Below are positions 51,754 through 62,126 of a stretch of DNA of 64,000 nt, piece after piece (position 1 is the first letter of the stretch; each line of letters opens with the position of its first letter). The translations under genes were made by a program, and so were the position numbers. Origin of the DNA: Permianibacter fluminis (GTDB taxonomy: Bacteria; Pseudomonadota; Gammaproteobacteria; Enterobacterales; Permianibacteraceae); contig NZ_JABMEG010000001.1 of the NCBI RefSeq assembly GCF_013179735.1, positions 682,001 to 746,000 on the forward strand, written 5' to 3'. The notes beneath the pieces are model-generated. The model did no database searches, was not told the DNA's origin, and saw only the letters and a program-made list of their open reading frames with translations.

Positions 51754-52758
51754 ATGCCGTTTGAGATCAAACCTTGGGAAGCGATTGCTGAGGACTACGG
51801 GTGCACAATTCTGCTGGGCAACGGAGCTAGCATTTCTGTGAACCCGAGCTTCTCTTACGGCTCGTTACTCCAACATGCCGCTGAGAATAACCTCCTTCCC
51901 GGGGATGCTCAGCGGCTGTTTGATTTCTTTCAGACCAACGACTTCGAGCTAATTCTTCGGATCGTCTGGCAGGCATCGAACGTCAATCAGTCGCTGCGCA
52001 TACCGGACGAACGAACCCATGCTGCCTATGTGAGTCTCCGGGACTGCCTCATACAAACAGTCCGCGACATTCACCCGGAGCACGATGCTGTTAGCGCACA
52101 CTTGCCGAGCATTTATCAGTTCCTGAAGCGGTTCAGAACCGTCATCTCACTCAACTACGACTTGGTGCTGTACTGGGCCATGACCTATGGGCTGGATGTC
52201 GAAGACCAGCATGCTTTCAAGGACTGCTTCGTGGACGGTGGCGCCTTCGATGATGACTGGCAACGTTTCAGACAGCCGATCCGAGGGGACCGTTCAACCA
52301 CGCTTGTGTTTTATGCCCATGGCAGTCTGGTGCTGTGCCGAAACTTGGTGGAGCAGGAGCGCAAGATCCACAATGTTCAGGACGGGTTGCTGGAGGCGAT
52401 CCTGCAACGCTGGCAAAACGGAGAAGTCGTGCCTTTGTTCGTGAGCGAGGGAACATGGCAGCAGAAAGTTGCTTCCATCCAAAACAGCTACTACCTCTCC
52501 ACGGTCTACAGAGAGGTCCTGAAATCGCGGCAGGACACGCTTGTGGTCTACGGCTGGGGCTTCGCCGACCAAGACATCCATCTCCTGCAGCGTATGCGAG
52601 ACACGGGCATCAATCGTGTAGCGGTTTCTGTATTCCGAGGGGATCAGGCGTACTGCAACCGGATATTCCAGATGATCCACGACATCTTGGGCGCGCATGT
52701 CGAAGTGGAGTTCTTCGGCAGCGAGAGTCCCGGTTGCTGGATTCACCCAACTCACTGA
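51754..52758 (+). CDS. SIR2-like protein (DUF4917)
   Basis: The 334-aa protein has the marks of a SIR2-type NAD+-binding fold: CTILLGNGASISVN (residues 17-30) in place of GAGxS, TVISLNYDLVLYW with the Asn-Asp pair, FYAHGSL with the catalytic-type His, and LVVYGWGFADQDIHLL near the end. DUF4917 proteins are described as SIR2-like and other SIR2-like defence proteins destroy NAD+ on phage infection. NADase activity here is inference. It shares the transposon with a full NAD+ rebuilding cluster. Confidence 0.75.
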   Translation: MPFEIKPWEAIAEDYGCTILLGNGASISVNPSFSYGSLLQHAAENNLLPGDAQRLFDFFQTNDFELILRIVWQASNVNQSLRIPDERTHAAYVSLRDCLIQTVRDIHPEHDAVSAHLPSIYQFLKRFRTVISLNYDLVLYWAMTYGLDVEDQHAFKDCFVDGGAFDDDWQRFRQPIRGDRSTTLVFYAHGSLVLCRNLVEQERKIHNVQDGLLEAILQRWQNGEVVPLFVSEGTWQQKVASIQNSYYLSTVYREVLKSRQDTLVVYGWGFADQDIHLLQRMRDTGINRVAVSVFRGDQAYCNRIFQMIHDILGAHVEVEFFGSESPGCWIHPTH

Positions 52759-52940
52759 GCTCATTCTTCGAATGCGTAAACCGACTAATGGGTTTCGCTT
52801 AGGTTCTACCCATTCTGCGAACTCATTTCGACCGTCCGCTTCTGGCCGAAAGCGACCAATAGCAACCGCTCATTTCACAACTTCTGAGTCACTGCATTGC
52901 GACAGCTGTTTTTCGTAGATGTGCAAAATAAAGCGTAGGC

Positions 52941-53825
52941 TCATAGGCGGTGGAGACGGATAAGTTCTTGGGCCTCATGTAAGGCAGCCGAGTACAGGTC
53001 GTTACTGTTGTGGCAAAGCCTAGCTACAACCGAACGATGCGCCTCCTCGCTCGTCGAAAATTCTATGACGCCGAATCGCCCAGCAATCTCGCTCAGTGGA
53101 GCCTTTCCCCACGAGTCCTCTGCCATACCATCAGGGTGGATCACTACACTGTGCACATATCCACTAGCAGCTCTCTTAGTCCCTTCGAATCGAGGCGAGA
53201 ATCGCTTTGCAATTAGTCCCACAGGGGTCAGCCCGGTTAGCTCCTTCATCGCCTCTGCATAAGGTGCGCACCGGCCGTATGTGAATGTCGCCGCTCTATC
53301 TGCCGGCAAACTTGGCGAGTTTCTCTGTGGGATGGAGGCAAGGAAGTGGAAATTCAAAGCGATCGCTTCTGACGCTCGCTTGATATTTGCCTCGTTAGGC
53401 TGAACACGTAAGGGCTGGCGTGTAAGACCCTCCTCACTATAATAACGCGTGTAAACCCCACCACCACTCAATTGCATCTTGGTAGCGAGTGGTTGAATAA
53501 TGCGCTCGTTGTATTCAAAAAATGACCGTACACCTCGAACATCGAAGACCAGCTCGCTATTGTCTGCAACGTGGACGCGTAGAGGCCGGAGCTTGTCGGT
53601 GGTGATACTTTCTTGATGTTCCACTGAGTTGGACAACCAGTCCACTTGCAATAGCCATCCCGTTATTCGTGCGAGTGCGACAGCAAAGTCCACGCAGTCG
53701 TTGGTTTCCCACTCCTCAATCAAATTCGGAGCGAAAGCCGCTCTCTGCTTTATCCGGGCTTGTCCCATACGGCACATATCTCCAGCGAGTCCTGCAATGG
53801 CGTTGAAAAATTGGCTGTTCATCAA
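52941..53825 (-). CDS. Protein with two papain-like Cys-His-Asp units
   Basis: I find no named family, but the 294-aa protein appears to contain two copies of a papain-like pattern. Unit 1: Cys44 (NDCVDFAVALARITGW), His85 and Asp95 (LRVHVADNSELVFDVRG). Unit 2: Cys187 (GRCAPYAEAMKELTG), His226 and Asp238 (YVHSVVIHPDGMAEDSWG). The Cys-to-His distances are 41 and 39. Such folds occur in peptidase, amidase and deamidase toxins. A ribbon-helix-helix gene lies upstream on the same strand, so a toxin role is possible. Confidence 0.5.
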   Translation of the reverse strand: MMNSQFFNAIAGLAGDMCRMGQARIKQRAAFAPNLIEEWETNDCVDFAVALARITGWLLQVDWLSNSVEHQESITTDKLRPLRVHVADNSELVFDVRGVRSFFEYNERIIQPLATKMQLSGGGVYTRYYSEEGLTRQPLRVQPNEANIKRASEAIALNFHFLASIPQRNSPSLPADRAATFTYGRCAPYAEAMKELTGLTPVGLIAKRFSPRFEGTKRAASGYVHSVVIHPDGMAEDSWGKAPLSEIAGRFGVIEFSTSEEAHRSVVARLCHNSNDLYSAALHEAQELIRLHRL

Positions 53826-53936
53826 CCATTGCGCAAGGTTGAAGAGACGAACGCTACGTACCGCTTTGGTTTCCTCACGCTCAACCGTGACTTTGAAATT
53901 GCGGTTCGGTGGTTGGATTGTTTAGATCATTCTGAC

Positions 53937-54146
53937 TCACAGCCCCACAATTTCCGTTTCGAGTTGTTTGGTTTGTGGGTTGGCCAAACCGAGCTTCAAG
54001 CCCCGCTGCTTTCCCTCACGAGCAGCGAGATATAGTTGGAGGGCTTTCCGCAAAATTTCACTTTTGTTGGTTTCGGCTTCCGCTACCACACGGTCGAGTT
54101 CATTGTTAAGGTCATCAGAGAGGACCACGTTGAAACGGACGCTCAT
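53937..54146 (-). CDS. Ribbon-helix-helix (CopG-type) regulator/antitoxin
   Basis: The 69-aa protein SVRFNVVLSDDLNNELDRVVAEAETNKSEILRKALQLYLAAREG is a classic ribbon-helix-helix; the C-terminal tail GLKLGLANPQTKQLETEIVGL is of the kind that binds a partner. No standard toxin gene is adjacent; the papain-like gene follows after 111 bases. Two 19-bp direct repeats stand in front of it. Confidence 0.85.
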   Translation of the reverse strand: MSVRFNVVLSDDLNNELDRVVAEAETNKSEILRKALQLYLAAREGKQRGLKLGLANPQTKQLETEIVGL

Positions 54147-54159
54147 GGCAATTACTTCC

Positions 54160-54200
54160 TATGCACAATTAATGCGTAAAATATGCACATAAATTGCGTA
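54160..54200. promoter_or_regulatory. Direct-repeat operator of the ribbon-helix-helix gene
   Basis: TATGCACAATTAATGCGTA (54160-54178) and TATGCACATAAATTGCGTA (54182-54200) are two near-identical repeats 22 bp apart, right before the start codon; ribbon-helix-helix proteins often bind such paired sites to repress their own gene. Confidence 0.6.
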
Positions 54201-54541
54201 TCTCGCAATGAGCCGCAGAATAATAGTCTTTGGAAAAGTGGCCCTTTTTTTCAACGCAATATGCTGACGTGGCCGAGCCTCCAATCCCAATCGGTGGCTC
54301 GGCCTTACAGTCGGTACCAACGTGCAGTTCGCTGTGCTGGTGCCCGTTCGGTGATTCGAGCCGGCTGGACCCGGCCCACAAGCAGAACGGTCGGGTCACC
54401 TCATTGAATGGCCGCCCTGTCGAGGTGGGCCGGTTTGGCCGGAAATTCGGTCCGGTACCTACACTTACAGACACTGTTCCCGGTAAATAATGAAGAAATC
54501 GCCACCAACTACTCATTTAAGTAACACGTTGATATTAAAGA
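54201..54541. other. Gap near the right transposon end
   Basis: No convincing gene. A perfect 9-bp stem GGCCGAGCC / GGCTCGGCC lies at 54271-54304 with a 16-base loop and no T-run. Confidence 0.45.
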
Positions 54542-54563
54542 AAAAGGCCCTTTCGGGCCTTTT
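54542..54563. terminator. Terminator just inside the right transposon end
   Basis: AAAAGGCCC-TTTC-GGGCCTTTT is a compact hairpin with T-runs in both directions. It can stop gyrB read-through into the element, in place of the displaced native terminator at 16636-16660. Confidence 0.8.
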
Positions 54564-54585
54564 CTGTTTGGACGTCTATTCGGTC

Positions 54586-54625
54586 TTATTGTGAGAATTC
54601 GAACGCCTTATTGTGAGATCCCACA
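54586..54625. repeat. Right end of Tn7-like element with abutting TnsB-type sites
   Basis: TTATTGTGAGAAT (54586-54598) and TTATTGTGAGATCCCACA (54608-54625) repeat TTATTGTGAGA at a distance of exactly 22 bp. The end is ...CCCACA, the complement of the left TGTGGG. Abutting 22-bp TnsB sites are the hallmark of the right end of Tn7. Confidence 0.8.
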
Positions 54626-54630
54626 ATTTT
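54626..54630. repeat. Target-site duplication, right copy
   Basis: ATTTT follows the right end directly and equals the five bases before the left end (16670-16674). Four bases separate it from the gyrB stop codon. Confidence 0.85.
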
Positions 54631-54634
54631 TTTA

Positions 54635-57211
<2,577 letters not shown>

Positions 57212-58288
57212 TCACTGTAGTGCCGAGACCACGCCATGTTCCACGTGAAACATGGCGCCATTATACCGCGCCAGCAGGTCCTCCGGCCCCTTTTGTGTGG
57301 CCGTGACAAACACCTGCCAGCCCGGCAACGCCAGCACCGACGCCAGTAATTCCGCCTGTCGGGCCGCATCCAGCTCGGTGCTGATGTCATCCAGCAACAA
57401 CAGCCCGCCCCGCTCATTCTGCTCGGCAACTTTACGCAGCTGGGCCAGATGCAAGGCCTGGACGACCAGCTTGCACTGGCCGCGGGAGAGCTTCTCGTCT
57501 GCAGCGATGCGGCCGATACGGACACGGAGGTCGGCCTTGTGGGGGCCGTAGCCGGTCGCGCCATTGATGCGGTCGCGTTCGAGGCCCGTCTCCAGCAACT
57601 CTGCCAGCTGGCCTTCGGGCCAGCCACGGTACCAATCGAAGCTGACACCGGCATCCGGCAGGAAGCCAGCCACGGCCGCTTCGACGTCAGGTGCCAGCAT
57701 CTGCCAGTAGTGCAGGCGAAGTCGGTGCAAAATGTCCGCAGCTTCAACGAGTTGGCTGGTCCATGGCGCCAGCTCCTTGCTACCGGCCTTTGCCTTCAAC
57801 AAGGCATTGCGTTGTTGCAGCAGCCGGGCATAACGCTGGGCGATGCCGGCGTAACCATGTTCCACGTGGAACACGCCCCAATCGAGGAAGCGCCGGCGCT
57901 CGCGCGGGCTGGCCGACAACAGGGAATAGCTATCAGGGGTGAGTACCTGAACCGGCATCAAAGTCGCGACAGCCGACAGCTTGCGCTCACTCTGCCCGTC
58001 CAGCCGAAGTTCGAAGCCGCTCTGGCGGTCGCGCCGAACACCAATCCGGTGTTCCTGTGCCCCACTCTGCCAACGGCCGAACACCGTCAGTTCGGCCTTG
58101 CCGTCCTGGATGACCCGCTCAATCTGGCTGCTACGAAAGGATCGGCCGGTGGCCAACAGGCCAATGGCTTCCAGAAGTGAAGTCTTGCCGGCGCCATTGC
58201 CACCAAAGACCCAATTGAGATGGGGCGCCGGTAAGAGCGCCCCATCGGTCAAATTGCGTATGTGCTGAAAGCGAAGCTCGGTCAGCAT
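57212..58288 (-). CDS. recF: DNA repair/replication protein RecF
   Basis: RecF loads RecA at gaps together with RecO and RecR. Walker A is WVFGGNGAGKTSLLEAIGLL, the signature is LSRGQCKLVVQALHLAQL and Walker B is LLLLDDISTELDA. The length of 358 aa is usual. Two FHVEH peptides in it are encoded by parS-like sequences. It lies between dnaN and gyrB as in many gammaproteobacteria. Confidence 0.97.
   Translation of the reverse strand: MLTELRFQHIRNLTDGALLPAPHLNWVFGGNGAGKTSLLEAIGLLATGRSFRSSQIERVIQDGKAELTVFGRWQSGAQEHRIGVRRDRQSGFELRLDGQSERKLSAVATLMPVQVLTPDSYSLLSASPRERRRFLDWGVFHVEHGYAGIAQRYARLLQQRNALLKAKAGSKELAPWTSQLVEAADILHRLRLHYWQMLAPDVEAAVAGFLPDAGVSFDWYRGWPEGQLAELLETGLERDRINGATGYGPHKADLRVRIGRIAADEKLSRGQCKLVVQALHLAQLRKVAEQNERGGLLLLDDISTELDAARQAELLASVLALPGWQVFVTATQKGPEDLLARYNGAMFHVEHGVVSALQ
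57237..57252. promoter_or_regulatory. parS-like site 1 (inside recF)
   Basis: TGTTCCACGTGAAACA matches the chromosomal parS consensus TGTTNCACGTGNAACA. It lies at the 3' end of recF, where it encodes MFHVEH. ParB bound here would mark the origin for segregation. Confidence 0.85.
57858..57873. promoter_or_regulatory. parS-like site 2 (inside recF)
   Basis: TGTTCCACGTGGAACA is a perfect 16-bp palindrome matching the parS consensus, 621 bp from the first site. It encodes VFHVEHG in recF. Confidence 0.9.
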
Positions 58289-58315
58289 GCAGCTTGCAGG
58301 CTCATTACAACAACA

Positions 58316-59416
58316 TCACAGCCGCATCGGCATGACCAGATACAGCGTGCCGCTGCCTCCGTGCTCTTCAGCCAGGGCCGGGCTGGCCGCATCGCTGAAC
58401 ATGAACCGGAGTTTCTCCCACTTCACGGCATTGACGATGTCCATCAGGTAGTTAACGTTGAAGCCGACTTCCAGATCCGAGCTGGTGTAATCGACGTCGA
58501 CTTCAATCTCCGCCTCTTCCTGCTCGGGGTTGTTGGCAACCAGCACCAGCTGGCCAGTCTTCAGATTCAGCCGAACACCGCGGAATTTCTCGTTGCACAG
58601 GATGGCGGCGCGGCCCAAGGCCTCCTTCAAGGATTCGCGAGCGATGACCATGATCTTGTCGCCGCTTCGCGGAATGACCTTCTCGTATTCCGGAAACTTG
58701 CCATCGACCAACTTGGACACGAAGTGATAACTATCAGTCTGGACCCGAATATGATTGGTACCGACCGTGACTTTGACGGTCTGATCAGACGGTTCCAGCA
58801 GCCGCAACAGCTCCATGATGCCCTTGCGCGGCACGATGACGCCAAAGTCGCCCTGCGCTTCAACCGGGCTGCGCGCCTCGGCCAAGGCCAAGCGGTGGCC
58901 ATCGGTGGCAACGGCACGAAGCCGGCCGGACTTCAGCTCGACGAACAGACCATTCATGTAATAGCGAACATCGCCCTGGGCAATCGCGAACTGGCTGCGT
59001 TCAAACAGCGAGCGCAATTCCACCTGCGGCAAATCAAAGCTGACCGCGCCCGGACCCTCTTCCAGCGACGGAAACTCCGAGGCCGGCAAGGTCGTCAGGG
59101 TAAACCGGTTGCTGCCAGAGCGAACCGTGACACGGCCATCGCCCAACTGAAAGGTCACGGTCTGTTTGTCCGGCAGGGCTTTGACGATGTCGAGAAACTT
59201 GCGCGCCGGCACCGTGATATCGCCAGGCTCACCTTTCTCCAGCGCAACTTCAGCGCGCAATTCCACTTCCAGATCGGTGCCGGTCAGACTCAATTTGCCT
59301 TCCTCGACACTGACCAACACGTTGGCCAGAATTGGCAAATTATTGCGACGCTCCACCGCGCCACAAACCATGTTCAAAGCCGGAAGCAAATTTTCGCGCG
59401 CTATCGTGAATTTCAT
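58316..59416 (-). CDS. dnaN: DNA polymerase III beta sliding clamp
   Basis: The 366-aa clamp begins MKFTIARENLLPALNMVCGAVERRNNLPILANVL and ends with TLYLVMPMRL, the conserved C-terminus. Three clamp domains of about 120 residues are visible. It lies 50 bases after dnaA and 27 before recF, and is probably transcribed with both. Confidence 0.98.
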   Translation of the reverse strand: MKFTIARENLLPALNMVCGAVERRNNLPILANVLVSVEEGKLSLTGTDLEVELRAEVALEKGEPGDITVPARKFLDIVKALPDKQTVTFQLGDGRVTVRSGSNRFTLTTLPASEFPSLEEGPGAVSFDLPQVELRSLFERSQFAIAQGDVRYYMNGLFVELKSGRLRAVATDGHRLALAEARSPVEAQGDFGVIVPRKGIMELLRLLEPSDQTVKVTVGTNHIRVQTDSYHFVSKLVDGKFPEYEKVIPRSGDKIMVIARESLKEALGRAAILCNEKFRGVRLNLKTGQLVLVANNPEQEEAEIEVDVDYTSSDLEVGFNVNYLMDIVNAVKWEKLRFMFSDAASPALAEEHGGSGTLYLVMPMRL

Positions 59417-59466
59417 GTTGGGCTCGAGATCACAAGATATTGTGTTTTAGTTATACACCGATCACA

Positions 59467-60858
59467 TCAGCTGGAAAGCGTACGCAACAAGTTCGCGTAA
59501 TCTTCTTCCATGCTGCGATCACTTTCTTTCAATTCCTTGACCTTGCGACAAGCGTGCAACACCGTCGTATGGTCCTTTCCACCAAACGCTTCACCAATTT
59601 CCGGCAGTGAATGGTTGGTTAATTCTTTCGACAAGGCCATCGCGACTTGTCGTGGCCGCGCTACCGAACGCGAACGCCGCTTCGACAACAGATCCGACAG
59701 CTTGATGCGGTAATACTCGGCGACCACTTTCTGAATGTTCTCGATGGTAACCATTTTTTCTTGCGCGGCAATCAAATCCCGCAAGGCTTCCCGCACCATG
59801 TCGACCGAAATCTGGCGGCCGGTGAAATGGGCATAGGCAATGACCTTGGTCAGCGCCCCTTCCAGCTCGCGCACGTTCGAGCGAATCCGTTTGGCAATGA
59901 AGAACGCGACTTCCTGTTGCAGGCCAACGTGCGCATTCTCGGCTTTTGCCATCAAGATCGCGACACGTGTCTCCAGATCCGGCGGTTCAATCGCAACGGT
60001 GAGTCCCCAACCGAAACGGGATTTCAGTCGGTCTTCCAGGCCTTCCACTTCCTTGGGATAGCGATCACAGGTGATCACGATCTGCCGGTTGGTCTCGAAC
60101 AAAGTATTGAAGTTGTGAAAAAACTCTTCCTGCGAGCGGTCCTTGCCGGCAAAGAATTGGATGTCGTCAATCAACAAGGCATCAAGTGAACGGTAATAAC
60201 GCTTCCATTGCTCGATGCTGTTGGTCTGCAAGGCTTTGACCATGTCCTGGACATAGCGCTCAGACCGCACGTACACCACTTTGGCGCCCGGCTTCTGTTG
60301 CTCGATGGCATTGCCGACCGCGTGCATGAGGTGGGTCTTTCCCAGACCGGTTGCGCCATAAATAAACAAGGGGTTGTAGGCCCGACCTGAATTGAGCGCA
60401 GCCTGTAGTGCTGCCGCTTTGGCGACCTGGTTTGATTTGCCCTCGACAAAGTTATCGAAGACAAAGGTCGGATTCAGATTGCTGCGATGACTGGGTGCCG
60501 CCGGAACTGGCGTTGCCACCGATTCCTCGGGCTTGCGCTCCGGCATCACCTCGACTCGGCTCGTTGCCGGTGCCGGACTTGTTGCAGCGGGTTTGGCGGC
60601 TTCATTGAGACGACGCTCGCCAACGGCCAATTGCACCATCGGCGCTTTGTCACCGGCCAGTTCAACCAGAAAATCACGGATTCTTGGCAAATAGCGGTCG
60701 CGCACCCACTCCAGAACAAACCGGTTCGGGGCAAACAGTTGGACTTCCTGTTCCGTTTCATGGGCTTGCAGCGGCCGAATCCACATGCTGAATTCGTCCG
60801 GCTTCAGTTCATCTTGTAAACGGGCTTGGCAATGCGGCCAAAACGATCCCTGGCTCAT
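59467..60858 (-). CDS. dnaA: Chromosomal replication initiator DnaA
   Basis: Domain I is [26 protein letters not shown]; the linker is about residues 85-130; the AAA+ domain starts [19 protein letters not shown] with Walker [15 protein letters not shown] and Walker [13 protein letters not shown]; domain IV ends with the box-binding signature [18 protein letters not shown] 60858 gives 463 aa. An in-frame upstream extension lacks family similarity. A near-consensus DnaA box lies 70 bases upstream, consistent with autoregulation. Confidence 0.98.
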   Translation of the reverse strand: MSQGSFWPHCQARLQDELKPDEFSMWIRPLQAHETEQEVQLFAPNRFVLEWVRDRYLPRIRDFLVELAGDKAPMVQLAVGERRLNEAAKPAATSPAPATSRVEVMPERKPEESVATPVPAAPSHRSNLNPTFVFDNFVEGKSNQVAKAAALQAALNSGRAYNPLFIYGATGLGKTHLMHAVGNAIEQQKPGAKVVYVRSERYVQDMVKALQTNSIEQWKRYYRSLDALLIDDIQFFAGKDRSQEEFFHNFNTLFETNRQIVITCDRYPKEVEGLEDRLKSRFGWGLTVAIEPPDLETRVAILMAKAENAHVGLQQEVAFFIAKRIRSNVRELEGALTKVIAYAHFTGRQISVDMVREALRDLIAAQEKMVTIENIQKVVAEYYRIKLSDLLSKRRSRSVARPRQVAMALSKELTNHSLPEIGEAFGGKDHTTVLHACRKVKELKESDRSMEEDYANLLRTLSS

Positions 60859-60924
60859 TTCTACCGTTCTGATTTTTGGGGCGGCGGGAAAGCAAGCGGC
60901 AGAGTGTAAGGACGAGCGCAAAAA

Positions 60925-61348
60925 TAATCCACAGGGCTTGGTCAAATTTGTTTCCCTTGACAAGCTTTTACCGGATCGGATCTTGCAAAACTGGCTGGTT
61001 CTCGGCAGAAAAAAGGAAAACCTCTGTAAATCTGTTGATAAATATTATCGATTCAAAAAAAAGCTACTTTTATCAACAGAAACAAGTCATCTATACCGTT
61101 CAGTATTACCGGTTTATCACAGCATAACAAAGCAAATTAATTAAATAAAAACAATCACTTAAATATCTTACTAACAGAAAATTTCGACATAATAGTTATT
61201 AACAGTAAGAAAAGATCTTCTTTCACCAAAAGAACTTATTAGGGTTTTGCCAAACCGGAAAGACATCGCTTTCGGGTCAAAAGACGTGCAACGGCCGACC
61301 AAATTGTGTATATCTCTGCAGCCCGAAAACGGACAAAAGTTATACACA
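60925..61348. other. Probable replication origin (oriC) between dnaA and rpmH
   Basis: DnaA-box-like sequences are TAATCCACA (60925-60933), TGTTGATAA (61033-61041, complement of TTATCAACA), TTATCAACA (61070-61078), TGTGTATAT (61305-61313) and TTATACACA (61340-61348). A perfect 12-bp inverted repeat TCTGTTGATAAA / TTTATCAACAGA spans 61031-61080. The stretch about 61128-61215 is very AT-rich and fits the unwinding element. The place between dnaA and rpmH is the standard one in pseudomonad-like genomes. Confidence 0.75.
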
Positions 61349-61482
61349 AATTCGACCAAAATGAGAGCCGTGAAAATGAGCAAGATCACAATATCTAGTG
61401 GTCCGAGAGCAAACCAACGCCAAGCGATAGTGAATTGGCCTGGTACGCCAACGCTAAGTGGCCGTTTTTCCTTGGTTTTTTC

Positions 61483-61512
61483 TTGACCCGAACAAAAGCC
61501 GCACAGTAGAAT
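61483..61512 (+). promoter_or_regulatory. Promoter of rpmH
   Basis: TTGACC (61483-61488) and TAGAAT (61507-61512) are spaced by 18 bases, 60 bases before the rpmH start. Confidence 0.6.
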
Positions 61513-61572
61513 GCGCGCCCTTTTCCGACCCAGTGGCAGCCCGCCATTGCGTCTTGTTTGTGCAGGTGTGTC

Positions 61573-61710
61573 ATGAAACGTACTTTCCAACCCAGCAACC
61601 TGAAGAAAAAGCGCGACCACGGTTTCCGTGCCCGCATGGCGACCAAGAACGGCCGTCTGGTGCTGAAGCGCCGCCGCGCCAAAGGCCGCAAGCGTCTGAC
61701 GGTAGTCTAA
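61573..61710 (+). CDS. rpmH: Ribosomal protein bL34
   Basis: The 45-aa protein [20 protein letters not shown]... [19 protein letters not shown] is the complete bL34, rich in Arg and Lys. It starts the conserved rpmH-rnpA-yidC-mnmE block. Confidence 0.98.
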   Translation: MKRTFQPSNLKKKRDHGFRARMATKNGRLVLKRRRAKGRKRLTVV

Positions 61711-61729
61711 GACTTTACGGTTTCCGTCC

Positions 61730-62119
61730 GTGCCGGTGGCGGGGTTTGCCTTTACCCGGGCGCTTCGCCTCACCGAGCCGGCGGCGTTCCAGCAGGTGTT
61801 TGCCGAGAATGAGCGTTTCCACGCGACCGGCCTGACACTGCTGGCACGACCGAGCCCGCTGGGCCATGCCCGGCTGGGTCTGGCGATAGCCAAAAAGCAC
61901 GTCCGTCTTGCTTCCGACCGCAACGCCATCAAGCGGGCGGTACGCGAAGCCTTCCGGTTGGCGCAGCCAGCGCTGCCGGCCCGTGACGTGATCGTACTGG
62001 CCAAACCCGGTGTCGACCGGCTTGCGCCGCCAGAACTCCGCCGTCAGGTCCAACTGTTGTTGACCCGGCTGGCCCGTTCGCCCTCCGCTGCTCCCCCATC
62101 CGATCGCACTCAAGGCTGA
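61730..62119 (+). CDS. rnpA: Ribonuclease P protein component
   Basis: RnpA supports the RNase P RNA in 5' maturation of tRNA. The RNA-binding signature LASDRNAIKRAVREAFRLAQ is present, and GHARLGLAIAKKHVRLA precedes it. The start is GTG 61730, 19 bases after rpmH; the 129-aa length is normal. Confidence 0.95.
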   Translation: MPVAGFAFTRALRLTEPAAFQQVFAENERFHATGLTLLARPSPLGHARLGLAIAKKHVRLASDRNAIKRAVREAFRLAQPALPARDVIVLAKPGVDRLAPPELRRQVQLLLTRLARSPSAAPPSDRTQG

Positions 62120-62126
62120 TCCTCAC

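Larger units (their letters stand above)
16675..54625. mobile_element. Tn7-like transposon inserted downstream of gyrB (37,951 bp)
   Basis: The left end starts TGTGGGATCCCATAATT; the right end, read inward, starts TGTGGGATCTCACAATAAG (15 of 17 first bases identical). Both start with TGT, as Tn7-like ends do. Sub-terminal copies of ATTCTCACAATAA are at 16760-16772 and, on the other strand, 54586-54598; at the right end two copies lie exactly 22 bp apart, like the abutting TnsB sites in Tn7-R. ATTTT flanks both sides. The element encodes TnsA, TnsB, TnsC and two TniQ proteins. As in Tn7, tns transcription runs away from the end lying next to the target gene. Cargo: NAD+ cluster, RHS locus, ABC-3C, SIR2-like and others. 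Confidence 0.9.

Noticed and set aside
54169-54516. Frames of 74-115 aa in the last gap before gyrB
   Set aside because: Low-complexity, overlapping a stem-loop, and without ribosome-binding site.
61171-62004. 277-aa minus-strand frame across oriC, rpmH and rnpA
   Set aside because: It covers two essential genes and the origin and shows no protein family features.
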